This document shows positions 1-5,678 of a DNA stretch of 7,719 bases, piece after piece. Every line of letters starts with the position of its first letter. The first letter of the stretch is position 1. The notes beneath the pieces are model-generated. The model searched no databases and was not told where the DNA came from. It worked only from the letters and a program-made list of their open reading frames with translations. The stretch comes from Cytophagales bacterium. GTDB taxonomy: Bacteria > Bacteroidota > Bacteroidia > Cytophagales > UBA9547. The translations under genes were made by a program, and so were the position numbers. The stretch is from positions 1-7,719 of the forward strand of contig JANYCH010000329.1 of the NCBI GenBank assembly GCA_025360395.1, written 5' to 3'.

Positions 1-1050
1 CTTAGAGAATATCAAGAAAATTTTATTGAGTTTTTAAGGAAAAAGAATTTTTATACAGATGATAATACTACAAAACAACATTTGTTCGGTTTTGCAACCA
101 ATGTTATAAGAATGTTACTAAAGGAAGTTATTGATGTAAACTCAGACCTTATTTCAACCCCTACGGAAGATAATAAGATTAAAATTTTAGAGCTTATATT
201 TCTTCACACTGAAAATAGTATTAATGATTTAAAAAACAACCTATCTCTATGTGTTGAACTATTAGATTATGAATTATCCGACTTTCTTAGATATAGTGAT
301 GTTCTATTCAATAAATTATTAGAAGATGAGTTTATTAATAATGGCTATACAGTTTCAAAAATATTGAAAGAAAAATTACAAGAATTTATTTTTAATTTTC
401 TTAAAATAAATGAAAGCATTACTAATTATACCGGATTGATTTTTATCGGGTTCGGAGAAGAAGAGATATATCCTTCATTAATCCCTTTAAATGTTTCCTT
501 AGTTATTGATAACAAATTGAGATATTATGTAGATATAAATCGCATTGCCAAAATTGCAAATGATAATAATGGCGCTATTTGTCCGTTTGCACAAACCGAT
601 GTAATTGATACAATTCTAACTGGTATAGATCCAACATTAGATAATACTTATCAGGAGAATTTTGAATCTATATTTTCCAAATACAACAATATTATTCTTG
701 ATATGATTGGTAATAGCAACCCTGAACTAACATCTGTAATTTCAGGTTTAGATTTAGAACAACTTGCAATTGAATATAAAAAGAAAAATGATGAGACTAA
801 AAGAGTAAAGTATATAAGTCCCTTAATGAATGCTGTAAGTACTTTATCAAAAGAAGATCTAGCAGAAATGGCCGAGAGTTTAATATATTTGACTTATCTT
901 AAAAGAAGAATTACTTTTGCAGAAGAAAGTGTAGGTGGTCCTGTTGATGTTGCTATAATTTCTAAAGGTGATGGATTTGTCTGGATTAAACGAAAACACT
1001 ATTTTAAGCCAGACTTAAATCAAAATTTCTTCGATAAATATTTAAATTAA
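1..1050 (+). CDS. Proteasome-like Ntn-hydrolase family protein, 3' part (5' end outside window)
   Basis: The frame is open from base 1 to the TAA at 1048-1050, giving 349 visible residues, so the gene starts upstream; the TTG at 82 is an internal Leu codon and not a credible start. Visible landmarks are GFGEEEIYPSL (448-480), a CPFAQTDVIDTILTGIDP-type stretch (about 580-636), and a C-terminal block with VGGPVDVAI followed by KGDGFVWIKRKHYF (964-1005). From memory, this C-terminal block recurs in bacterial proteins whose N-terminus resembles a 20S proteasome/HslV-type Ntn-hydrolase. That N-terminal part, with any catalytic nucleophile, is not in the window, so peptidase activity cannot be judged. 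No signal peptide or membrane segment is visible in the part shown; a soluble protein is likely. A 66-aa gene follows 5 bp downstream, probably co-transcribed. Base composition is poorer in GC than the genes after 1287 (17/60 at 241-300 against 25/60 at 2161-2220), which could reflect transfer. The coding call is secure; the family call is moderate. Confidence 0.62.
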   Translation, partial: LREYQENFIEFLRKKNFYTDDNTTKQHLFGFATNVIRMLLKEVIDVNSDLISTPTEDNKIKILELIFLHTENSINDLKNNLSLCVELLDYELSDFLRYSDVLFNKLLEDEFINNGYTVSKILKEKLQEFIFNFLKINESITNYTGLIFIGFGEEEIYPSLIPLNVSLVIDNKLRYYVDINRIAKIANDNNGAICPFAQTDVIDTILTGIDPTLDNTYQENFESIFSKYNNIILDMIGNSNPELTSVISGLDLEQLAIEYKKKNDETKRVKYISPLMNAVSTLSKEDLAEMAESLIYLTYLKRRITFAEESVGGPVDVAIISKGDGFVWIKRKHYFKPDLNQNFFDKYLN

Positions 1051-1055
1051 GTAAT

Positions 1056-1256
1056 ATGACATCTTTAAATCCAGAAGCAATTAAAAATTTTAAGGATGAA
1101 AGGAATGTTTTGTCTATTTCTGGCCCAACCTATAAAAAGGAGATTCAACAAGGCATGTCTCCAAAGGAAATAGCTGAAATTGTATCAGATCATTTGATAG
1201 AAATTGTGAAAAAGCAATTTGAAATTGCTAAAAATGCTTATCATCCAAAGTATTAA
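1056..1256 (+). CDS. Small hypothetical protein (66 aa) paired with the proteasome-like gene
   Basis: I do not recognise this protein. The ATG lies 5 bp after the preceding stop codon, which suggests one transcript and perhaps translational coupling. The product is soluble-looking and lysine/glutamate-rich: a polar N-terminus (MTSLNPEAIKNFKDE), a short central segment ending in GMSPKEIAEIVSDHLIEIV that should form an amphipathic helix, and a basic C-terminus ending NAYHPKY. There are no cysteines, no signal peptide and no membrane segment. Its AT-rich composition matches the gene before it rather than the genes after it, so the two probably travel as a unit. It could be a partner or regulator of the upstream protein, but only adjacency supports this. 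Confidence 0.6.
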   Translation: MTSLNPEAIKNFKDERNVLSISGPTYKKEIQQGMSPKEIAEIVSDHLIEIVKKQFEIAKNAYHPKY

Positions 1257-1268
1257 TTTTTAAAAAAT

Positions 1269-1276
1269 TATTTTTG
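1269..1276 (+). promoter_or_regulatory. Possible Bacteroidota -7 promoter box (TATTTTTG)
   Basis: TATTTTTG matches the Bacteroidota -7 consensus TAnnTTTG exactly and ends 10 bases before the ATG at 1287. A transcript starting a few bases downstream would have a very short leader. I see no TTTG -33 element at the expected 19-21 bp spacing upstream, and the region is a plain AT run, so this is a weak call. Confidence 0.25.
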
Positions 1277-1286
1277 CTCCCGTCTC

Positions 1287-1511
1287 ATGCCTTCAGTTAA
1301 ATTAACAGTAAACAACAACGGTTCTCTTCGTGTAGAAGGAGATTTTGAAATAGTGGATGCAAATGGCAATCCTTATGGCTTAGGAGGCCGTGAACTGGTT
1401 TCACTTTGCAGATGTGGCTTGTTTCAAAACAAATCGTTTTGCGATGGTGCCCATAAAGGCCATTTGGAACACAATGCGTTAGCTTTCGACCTGCCTCCAA
1501 AAAAAGTATAG
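1287..1511 (+). CDS. CDGSH-type iron-sulfur protein (74 aa)
   Basis: A small soluble protein carrying one CDGSH iron-sulfur domain, which in this family binds a redox-active, pH-labile [2Fe-2S] cluster through three cysteines and one histidine. The ligand set is visible in CRCGLFQNKSFCDGAH: Cys41, Cys43, Cys52 and His56. The family pattern is roughly CxCx2[ST]x3PxCDG[SAT]H; here the S/T position is Phe46 and the Pro position is Ser50, while all four ligands and the CDGxH spacing are kept. The N-terminal half (MPSVKLTVNNNGSLRVEGDFEIVDANG) resembles the beta-rich lead-in seen in bacterial single-domain members. There is no membrane anchor, unlike mitoNEET. Length is normal for the bacterial short form. 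It sits 30 bp after the small AT-rich gene and 45 bp before the next gene, so it may have its own promoter. The cellular role of bacterial members is largely unassigned. Confidence 0.9.
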   Translation: MPSVKLTVNNNGSLRVEGDFEIVDANGNPYGLGGRELVSLCRCGLFQNKSFCDGAHKGHLEHNALAFDLPPKKV

Positions 1512-1556
1512 TCGAAACGAACAAAATTTTCGGCAAACCTCTTTGTATATTTGAAT

Positions 1557-2822
1557 ATGAAGAATTCCTTCCTTGCTTTTCTTTTTACTATTAGCTCTTT
1601 AAGATCATTTGCTTCTTTTTTGCTCGTCCCAATGGACGATCAGCAGCAAAATCATTTGAAAGCCTATGGTGTTGCCTATTGGGTTTTACAAAAGGATATT
1701 GAATTAGAGTGGTTGTTAAACTATCGTGGCGGAAGTTTCATGAGCCAGCATTCTGCCAAATTAGAAAATGAGTTGCAAATACGTGGGGTTAGCTTCGAGC
1801 TTATCCCTGATTCTAAAGCCGCACAAATCAGGGAAGAAATTTCCGGTCTTGATGTGAATATGGATATAATGAAATTGGAGAAACCGCCGAAAATCGCGGT
1901 CTATTCACCTAAAACCAAACTACCATGGGACGATGCAGTGACCCTAGTTCTAACCTATGCAGAGATTCCATATACTATCATTTTTGACGATGAGATACTT
2001 ACTGGAGAGTTGCCAAAATATGACTGGTTACACCTTCATCATGAAGACTTTACCGGACAATATGGAAAGTTTTATGCTATGTATAAGGATCACGCCTGGT
2101 ATAGACAACAACAAATGGATTATGAAGCATCGGCTAAAAAACATGGTTTTAATAAGGTTTCAAAACTGAAGCTCGCGACAGTTAATAAGATCAAAGAATT
2201 TGTTGCCGGAGGTGGATTTCTCTTTGCTATGTGCTCAGCAACAGAAACATTTGATATTGCCTTGTCTGCAGCCAACACCGATATCTGTGAAAGTATGTTC
2301 GATGGTGATCCAGCAGATCCGTTAGCACAAGGCAAATTGGAATTTAATCAAACATTTGCTTTTAAAAACTTTAAATTAATTACCAATCCATTTGAATATG
2401 AATATGCAAGTATCGACAGCAGACCAAATAACCAGCCCAAAAGGGTAGAAGAAAAAAATGATTACTTTTCCCTTTTTACCTTTTCTGCAAAGTGGGACCC
2501 TATTCCTTGTATGCTTTCACAATGTCATTCTTCTACTATAAAAGGATTTATGGGCCAAACTACTGCCTTTAGAAAGGATCTTATTAAGAATGAAGTCATA
2601 GTAATGGGAGAGAATAAGGCCCAAAGCGAAGCAAGATACGTTCATGGAACCTTTGGTAAAGGGACCTGGACTTTTTACGGTGGCCATGATCCGGAAGATT
2701 ATGAACACTTTGTTACTGAAGACCCAACTGATTTAAACCTTCATCCTAATTCTGCCGGATACCGTTTGATTTTGAATAATATTTTGTTTCCTGCGGCGAA
2801 AAAGAAAAAACAGAAAACGTAA
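1557..2822 (+). CDS. Exported protein of the Bacteroidota 'asparagine synthetase B' family (name likely wrong); GATase1-like fold suspected
   Basis: A 421-aa protein of a conserved Bacteroidota family commonly labelled 'asparagine synthetase B'. I see none of the AsnB hallmarks: no N-terminal catalytic Cys2 of the class II glutaminase and no SGGxDS-type PP-loop ATP site. Instead residues 1-19 look like a signal peptide (MKNSFLAFLFTISSLRSFA, cleavage near Ala19), pointing to the periplasm. Residues 216-227 (VAGGGFLFAMCS) form a strand-Cys-turn resembling the nucleophile elbow of class I glutamine-amidotransferase-like folds, with Cys226 central; nearby conserved-looking motifs are LHLHHEDFTGQYGK (158-171), CESMFDGDPADP (244-255) and TFYGGHDPED (372-381). 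The C-terminus FPAAKKKKQKT is a lysine-rich tail I recall as conserved across the family. I chose ATG 1557 over TTG 1551 because it gives a proper signal peptide. Substrate and reaction are unknown. The family match is strong; the fold call is inference. Confidence 0.88.
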   Translation: MKNSFLAFLFTISSLRSFASFLLVPMDDQQQNHLKAYGVAYWVLQKDIELEWLLNYRGGSFMSQHSAKLENELQIRGVSFELIPDSKAAQIREEISGLDVNMDIMKLEKPPKIAVYSPKTKLPWDDAVTLVLTYAEIPYTIIFDDEILTGELPKYDWLHLHHEDFTGQYGKFYAMYKDHAWYRQQQMDYEASAKKHGFNKVSKLKLATVNKIKEFVAGGGFLFAMCSATETFDIALSAANTDICESMFDGDPADPLAQGKLEFNQTFAFKNFKLITNPFEYEYASIDSRPNNQPKRVEEKNDYFSLFTFSAKWDPIPCMLSQCHSSTIKGFMGQTTAFRKDLIKNEVIVMGENKAQSEARYVHGTFGKGTWTFYGGHDPEDYEHFVTEDPTDLNLHPNSAGYRLILNNILFPAAKKKKQKT

Positions 2823-2928
2823 GATTTATAGCTTTTGAGTCGCAACCTTGACTAAGTGCCCCCGTATAGATTAATACAATTTAACAGAAGGGTATTTAAC
2901 GAAGTTATAGATTGTAGAAATTCAACTA

Positions 2929-3489
2929 ATGGTGCTTAATTTCATGGATATCCACAAAAGGATGCAGCACAACAGCATCTCATTAACTTTTAAGGGAACA
3001 GTCACATTCGAATTAATAGATTCGATCATTGCCATAATATCTAACCGGCTTGATCAGATAGAATCAAATGTAGTTACGAAGAAAAAAGTATATGGCGTAA
3101 TGCTTGAATGCCTGCAAAACCTTTGTTTCCATGTAGAGAAAAATAATGACCTGGAATACAACCCTATGTACGACCAGCAATCTGCCCTGTTTATGTTAGA
3201 TTCTGACGAAAACGGCTACCAGATCACTACAGGGAACTTTATAGTAAAAGATAAAACAGATTCTTTGAAAACTTGGCTGGATGAGATAAATTCGCTTTCA
3301 GAACAGGAAGTAAAAGAGCTATATAACAAAATTTTACGTAATAAAACTTTTTCAGATAAAGGAACAGCAGGACTTGGTTTTGTTGATATTGCCAGAAAAG
3401 TGGGTAAATTAAATTACAACTTTAACAATGTAGACGATAAGTATGCATTCTTCGCTTTTAATTTAAACATTAAAAAAGTACTTGCTTAA
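2929..3489 (+). CDS. siaB: SiaB-like protein kinase (DUF6272 type)
   Basis: A 186-aa protein resembling SiaB, the GHKL-type kinase that in Pseudomonas aeruginosa phosphorylates the small protein SiaC. Two ATP-site-like motifs are visible: an N-box-like ExxxN (Glu60-Asn64, in ECLQN) in a helix followed by His68, and a glycine-rich lid KGTAGLG (residues 144-150) followed by FVDIARKVG. These positions correspond to the N and G2 boxes of the histidine-kinase/anti-sigma ATPase fold; a clear DxGxG box is not obvious. There are no membrane or sensor domains, so it is probably cytoplasmic. The start is uncertain: ATG 2929 is taken, but ATG 2944 (MDIHKRM) would lose only five residues. A likely substrate gene, siaC, begins 11 bp downstream, which supports both assignments. 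No siaA phosphatase or siaD cyclase gene is in the window. About 106 bp upstream are non-coding and probably hold the promoter, but no clear -7/-33 pair was seen. Confidence 0.8.
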   Translation: MVLNFMDIHKRMQHNSISLTFKGTVTFELIDSIIAIISNRLDQIESNVVTKKKVYGVMLECLQNLCFHVEKNNDLEYNPMYDQQSALFMLDSDENGYQITTGNFIVKDKTDSLKTWLDEINSLSEQEVKELYNKILRNKTFSDKGTAGLGFVDIARKVGKLNYNFNNVDDKYAFFAFNLNIKKVLA

Positions 3490-3500
3490 CAGTTAAGAAA

Positions 3501-3875
3501 ATGGATCAGTTAGTATTAGAGCCAAAGGCAAAAACACCTTTGATAAACTTTGACGGGAAATCAGGATTAATGGAATTAAAGGGCATGTCTTGTTCTGAAA
3601 ATTCATTGGAATTTTATAGGCCTGTATTGGATTGGGTTGAGAAATACGGGAAAAGCCCGCATGGATCTACAGTCGTTAATATTGAATTCAAATATTTCAA
3701 TACGAGTTCAGCGAAGTGTATTCTAGACGTACTTGAAAAATTTGCCAATATTTACAATATGGGTAATAATGTTGTATTTAACTGGAACTACGAAAACAAC
3801 GATGAGGAAATGTTGGAAGCCGGAGAAAATTTCAGTGAAATATTGGGGATACCTTTCAATATAAAGGAATTATAA
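3501..3875 (+). CDS. siaC: SiaC-family regulatory phosphoprotein (DUF1987)
   Basis: A 124-aa single-domain protein of the SiaC/DUF1987 family. In P. aeruginosa unphosphorylated SiaC binds and activates the diguanylate cyclase SiaD, SiaB phosphorylates SiaC on Thr68, and the phosphatase SiaA reverses this. Here the motif FKYFNTSSAKC places a threonine exactly at residue 68 (Asn67-Thr68-Ser69-Ser70), the expected phospho-acceptor site. The fold resembles STAS/anti-anti-sigma proteins: N-terminal strands (residues about 13-30), a helix around 32-49 (SENSLEFYRPVLDWVEKYG), strand VVNIEFKYFN (58-67), helix SSAKCILDVLEKFANIYN, then strand NVVFNWNYE. The C-terminal DEEMLEAGENFSEILGIPF is also family-like. 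It follows siaB by 11 bp and ends in a palindrome plus terminator, so siaBC appears to be the end of the transcription unit. What it controls in this organism is unknown, as no cyclase gene is nearby. Confidence 0.87.
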   Translation: MDQLVLEPKAKTPLINFDGKSGLMELKGMSCSENSLEFYRPVLDWVEKYGKSPHGSTVVNIEFKYFNTSSAKCILDVLEKFANIYNMGNNVVFNWNYENNDEEMLEAGENFSEILGIPFNIKEL

Positions 3876-3881
3876 TTCCTT
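3864..3881. repeat. Perfect 18-bp palindrome across the siaC stop codon
   Basis: AAGGAATTATAATTCCTT reads identically on both strands and contains the siaC TAA (3873-3875). As RNA it can form a 7-bp stem with a TATA loop. There is no T-run directly after it, so it is not a terminator by itself; it may help 3'-end stability or be a chance AT-rich palindrome. Confidence 0.5.
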
Positions 3882-3904
3882 AGATATAAAAAAAGATTTT
3901 TATG

Positions 3905-3926
3905 GAGGGCAAATGTCCTCTTTTTT
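3905..3926 (+). terminator. Rho-independent terminator of siaBC
   Basis: GAGGGC (3905-3910), loop AAAT, GTCCTC (3915-3920) form a 6-bp stem with one G-U pair, followed directly by six T (3921-3926). The T-run touches the stop codon of the convergent folB gene. On the minus strand the same hairpin lacks an adjacent T-run but a T-rich stretch lies about 16 bases further on (complement of 3887-3893), so it may serve folB weakly as well. Confidence 0.75.
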
Positions 3927-4281
3927 ATTTTGTAGAATATTCTACTTTTGCTGCTAAACAAATTCCACCCAATGGCGGGGAAAGCTTTGAAATCGCAATA
4001 TTTACTGCGTTGGCATTTGGAAAAGCATTTTTTAATTTATTGGAAATAGTCTTGCACAAGTTTTCCAATAATTGAGTAGGCTCATGAAATGCTTGAGTAA
4101 TAATATCATAAGCTTTTTTATAGTCAACCAGGTCTTCTAATTGATAATGTTCTTTTTCAGATAATTCTACATCAAAAGATACTTCAATCCTGTAACGTGC
4201 TCCTAATTCCTTTTCTCCTGGATATAGACCATGGCGACCATAGAGTTCGATTCCTTCCAGTGATATTTTGAATTTCTCCAT
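3925..4281 (-). CDS. folB: Dihydroneopterin aldolase
   Basis: FolB converts 7,8-dihydroneopterin to 6-hydroxymethyl-7,8-dihydropterin and glycolaldehyde in cytoplasmic folate synthesis. The 118-aa product has the usual length and motifs: ISLEGIELYGRHGLYPGEKELG at residues 6-27 (family motif with Glu23), VDYKKAYDII with Tyr54, the pterin-anchoring glutamate in TQLLENLCKTI (Glu73), and the lysine in ISKLSPPLGG (Lys99) expected at the catalytic site. The ATG is only 3 bp beyond the stop of the upstream DivIVA-like gene, so the two are almost certainly co-transcribed. Other folate genes are not in the window. It is convergent with siaC, with the stop codon inside the siaBC terminator T-run. The same fold occurs in FolX-type epimerases, but the motif set and the Bacteroidota context fit FolB. 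Confidence 0.93.
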   Translation of the reverse strand: MEKFKISLEGIELYGRHGLYPGEKELGARYRIEVSFDVELSEKEHYQLEDLVDYKKAYDIITQAFHEPTQLLENLCKTISNKLKNAFPNANAVNIAISKLSPPLGGICLAAKVEYSTK

Positions 4282-4284
4282 TAG

Positions 4285-5046
4285 TTAAATCTGATCGAAA
4301 AAAGATGTAACCTGTTTAGATTCCGTGATCTTATTGGGTCCTAAAACAATAATTTCTTCCAGCTCATCTTCTTCATCAACTTCTTCCACTTCTATAACTG
4401 TTTCTTCTTTAATTTCAGTTTTTGAAACTATTATTTCCTTTATAACTTCATCTTTTTTTATAGAATCTGGCTTTGGAACGGAATGTTGAAATTCTTCTTT
4501 AAAAAGCATTTTATTGAAATCAGGTACATGAGAGTTTGCCGCAGCAATATTTGCCTTATCCAGCAATGAATTGGCCATTTGCTTCATCTCGTGAACGAGG
4601 TTTTGTTTTTGGCTTTCCAGTGATTTAATCTCAATAACTATTTCATTTACTTTGTTTAAGGCCTGGTAATGAATATTTCTTACTTTCTCTTCAGCGTCCT
4701 CAAACAAATATCTTGCTTTAGTCCTTGCTTCACTTAAAATAGCCTCAGCGTTCATTTGAGATTCTTTTGTTAAAAGCTCAGCAGTTTTGTGTGCCTGCCC
4801 TACAATATTGACACCTGTATCTTCTGCAGTCTTTAAACTCTTATAAAGAGTGGTCTCAACGTCTCTTAATTTCTGGACTTCTTTTTCAGCATTAACTACT
4901 TTTAATTTTAGATCCTTGCTTTCTTCCATTACCCGTTCCCATTCTTGCGAAAGAGCAAGAAGATAAGCATCCACTTCTTCTTTATCATATCCCCTGAAAT
5001 TCTTTTCAAAGGTTTTTTGTCTGATCTCTAAAGGACTGATTTTCAT
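4285..5046 (-). CDS. divIVA: DivIVA-domain coiled-coil protein
   Basis: A 253-aa protein with an N-terminal DivIVA domain: MKISPLEIRQKTFEKNFRGY then DKEEVDAYL. Counting from ATG 5046, Phe17 and Arg18 fall exactly on the residues that insert into the membrane in Bacillus subtilis DivIVA, which is why I reject the longer frame beginning with TTG at 5079. Residues about 30-165 are heptad-like, charged and Ala/Lys/Glu-rich (coiled coil; for example HKTAELLTKESQMNAEA), expected to oligomerise and sense membrane curvature. Residues about 185-235 are a disordered, increasingly acidic linker (VEEVDEEDELEE), and the protein ends in TSFFDQI, a short hydrophobic-acidic tail that could be a docking peptide (inference). 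In Gram-positive bacteria DivIVA organises poles and septa; its job in Bacteroidota is not well defined. It is translated with folB (3 bp gap), a linkage without obvious functional logic. Confidence 0.87.
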   Translation of the reverse strand: MKISPLEIRQKTFEKNFRGYDKEEVDAYLLALSQEWERVMEESKDLKLKVVNAEKEVQKLRDVETTLYKSLKTAEDTGVNIVGQAHKTAELLTKESQMNAEAILSEARTKARYLFEDAEEKVRNIHYQALNKVNEIVIEIKSLESQKQNLVHEMKQMANSLLDKANIAAANSHVPDFNKMLFKEEFQHSVPKPDSIKKDEVIKEIIVSKTEIKEETVIEVEEVDEEDELEEIIVLGPNKITESKQVTSFFDQI

Positions 5047-5236
5047 CTTCTGTATTTTATGCAATTTAACAAAAAACAAGTGCCTTAAGTTGAAGCATGG
5101 CTAAAATGCCTGTATTTAAACATTTTAATTAGCTTCGGTTGGATTTATCATTCACTCCAACTCTCAGTAACATATAAAAAAAAATTATTTGGTGGCATAT
5201 AATTTTAGGGATAACATTAACTAAAATTAATTTATA
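5047..5236. other. Divergent intergenic region between divIVA and the SPW gene
   Basis: About 190 AT-rich bases separate the two divergent genes and should hold both promoters. I found no complete TTTG/TAnnTTTG pair on either strand. A TTTG at 5188-5191 is followed by TAATTTTA at 5200-5207, but the spacing is far too short for a -33/-7 pair. No small gene, RNA gene or strong hairpin was seen. Confidence 0.4.
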
Positions 5237-5614
5237 ATGAACGTAATAAACACAAAAGTCCACGGGGTAATGGATTACCTAATGGGTGTAATGCTACTGG
5301 CTTCGCCATGGTTGTTTGGTTTTTACAGAGGGGGAATTGAATCTTCTGTGCCTATGTTGTTAGGTGTGGGGACCCTGCTTTACAGCCTTTTAACCAATTA
5401 TGAATTGGGAGTTGCTGATGCGATTCCAATGAAGGCCCATTTAATAATTGATGTGGTTTCGGGTCTTTTCCTTATGGCTTCACCATGGTTATTAGGATTT
5501 AGCAACATAGTTTATTTGCCGCATGTGGTATTTGGGGCTATAGAAATTGTAGTTGTAGTTTTAAGTTCCAGTGTTGCGTATCAACAACATAACCGCCGTC
5601 AGTTGGGATTATAA
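5237..5614 (+). CDS. SPW-repeat integral membrane protein (125 aa)
   Basis: A small inner-membrane protein with two copies of the SPW repeat: MLLASPWLFGF (residues 19-29, SPW at 23-25) and FLMASPWLLGF (79-89, SPW at 82-84), each preceded by a His-x(3)-Asp element (HGVMDYLMG at 9-17 and HLIIDVVSG at 68-76). Four hydrophobic segments are visible at about 11-29, 37-55, 68-88 and 92-114, consistent with an internally duplicated two-helix unit. The C-terminus is polar and basic (YQQHNRRQLGL). No signal peptide is needed. The function of the family is not known to me. It is transcribed alone and ends in a strong terminator. A related but frameshifted gene lies about 600 bp away on the other strand. 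Confidence 0.87.
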   Translation: MNVINTKVHGVMDYLMGVMLLASPWLFGFYRGGIESSVPMLLGVGTLLYSLLTNYELGVADAIPMKAHLIIDVVSGLFLMASPWLLGFSNIVYLPHVVFGAIEIVVVVLSSSVAYQQHNRRQLGL

Positions 5615-5640
5615 AATTCTTAAACAGAAGAATTATATTA

Positions 5641-5668
5641 AAAGGCTATCGGGAGATGGCCTTTTTTT
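5641..5668 (+). terminator. Strong rho-independent terminator after the SPW gene
   Basis: AAAGGCTATC (5641-5650), loop GGGA, GATGGCCTTT (5655-5664) form a 10-bp stem with one G-U pair; seven T run from 5662 to 5668. The complementary strand has a shorter T stretch after the hairpin (TTTTAATATAA), so it may also stop transcripts of the convergent DUF488 gene, whose stop codon is 10 bp away. Confidence 0.88.
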
Positions 5669-5678
5669 GTTACCATAA

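Noticed and set aside
82..84. TTG as the start codon of the first gene
   Set aside because: The same frame is open all the way to base 1 with protein-like sequence, so the gene is cut by the window edge and TTG is an internal codon.
1..1256. Complete anti-phage or mobile island
   Set aside because: AT-richness suggests transfer, but there is no integrase, transposase, att-like repeat or recognised defence domain in the visible part.
2823..2928. Terminator or promoter in the gap before siaB
   Set aside because: AGTC...GACT gives only a 4-bp stem without a T-run, and TAGCTTTTG is one base off the TAnnTTTG spacing with no -33 partner.
5047..5079. Longer N-terminus (TTG start at 5079) for the DivIVA-like protein
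   Set aside because: The ATG at 5046 puts Phe17 and Arg18 exactly where DivIVA has them; the extra 11 residues match nothing in the family.
5188..5207. TTTG/TAATTTTA as a promoter for the SPW gene
   Set aside because: The elements are 8 bp apart rather than about 19-21, and the -7 match lacks the final G.
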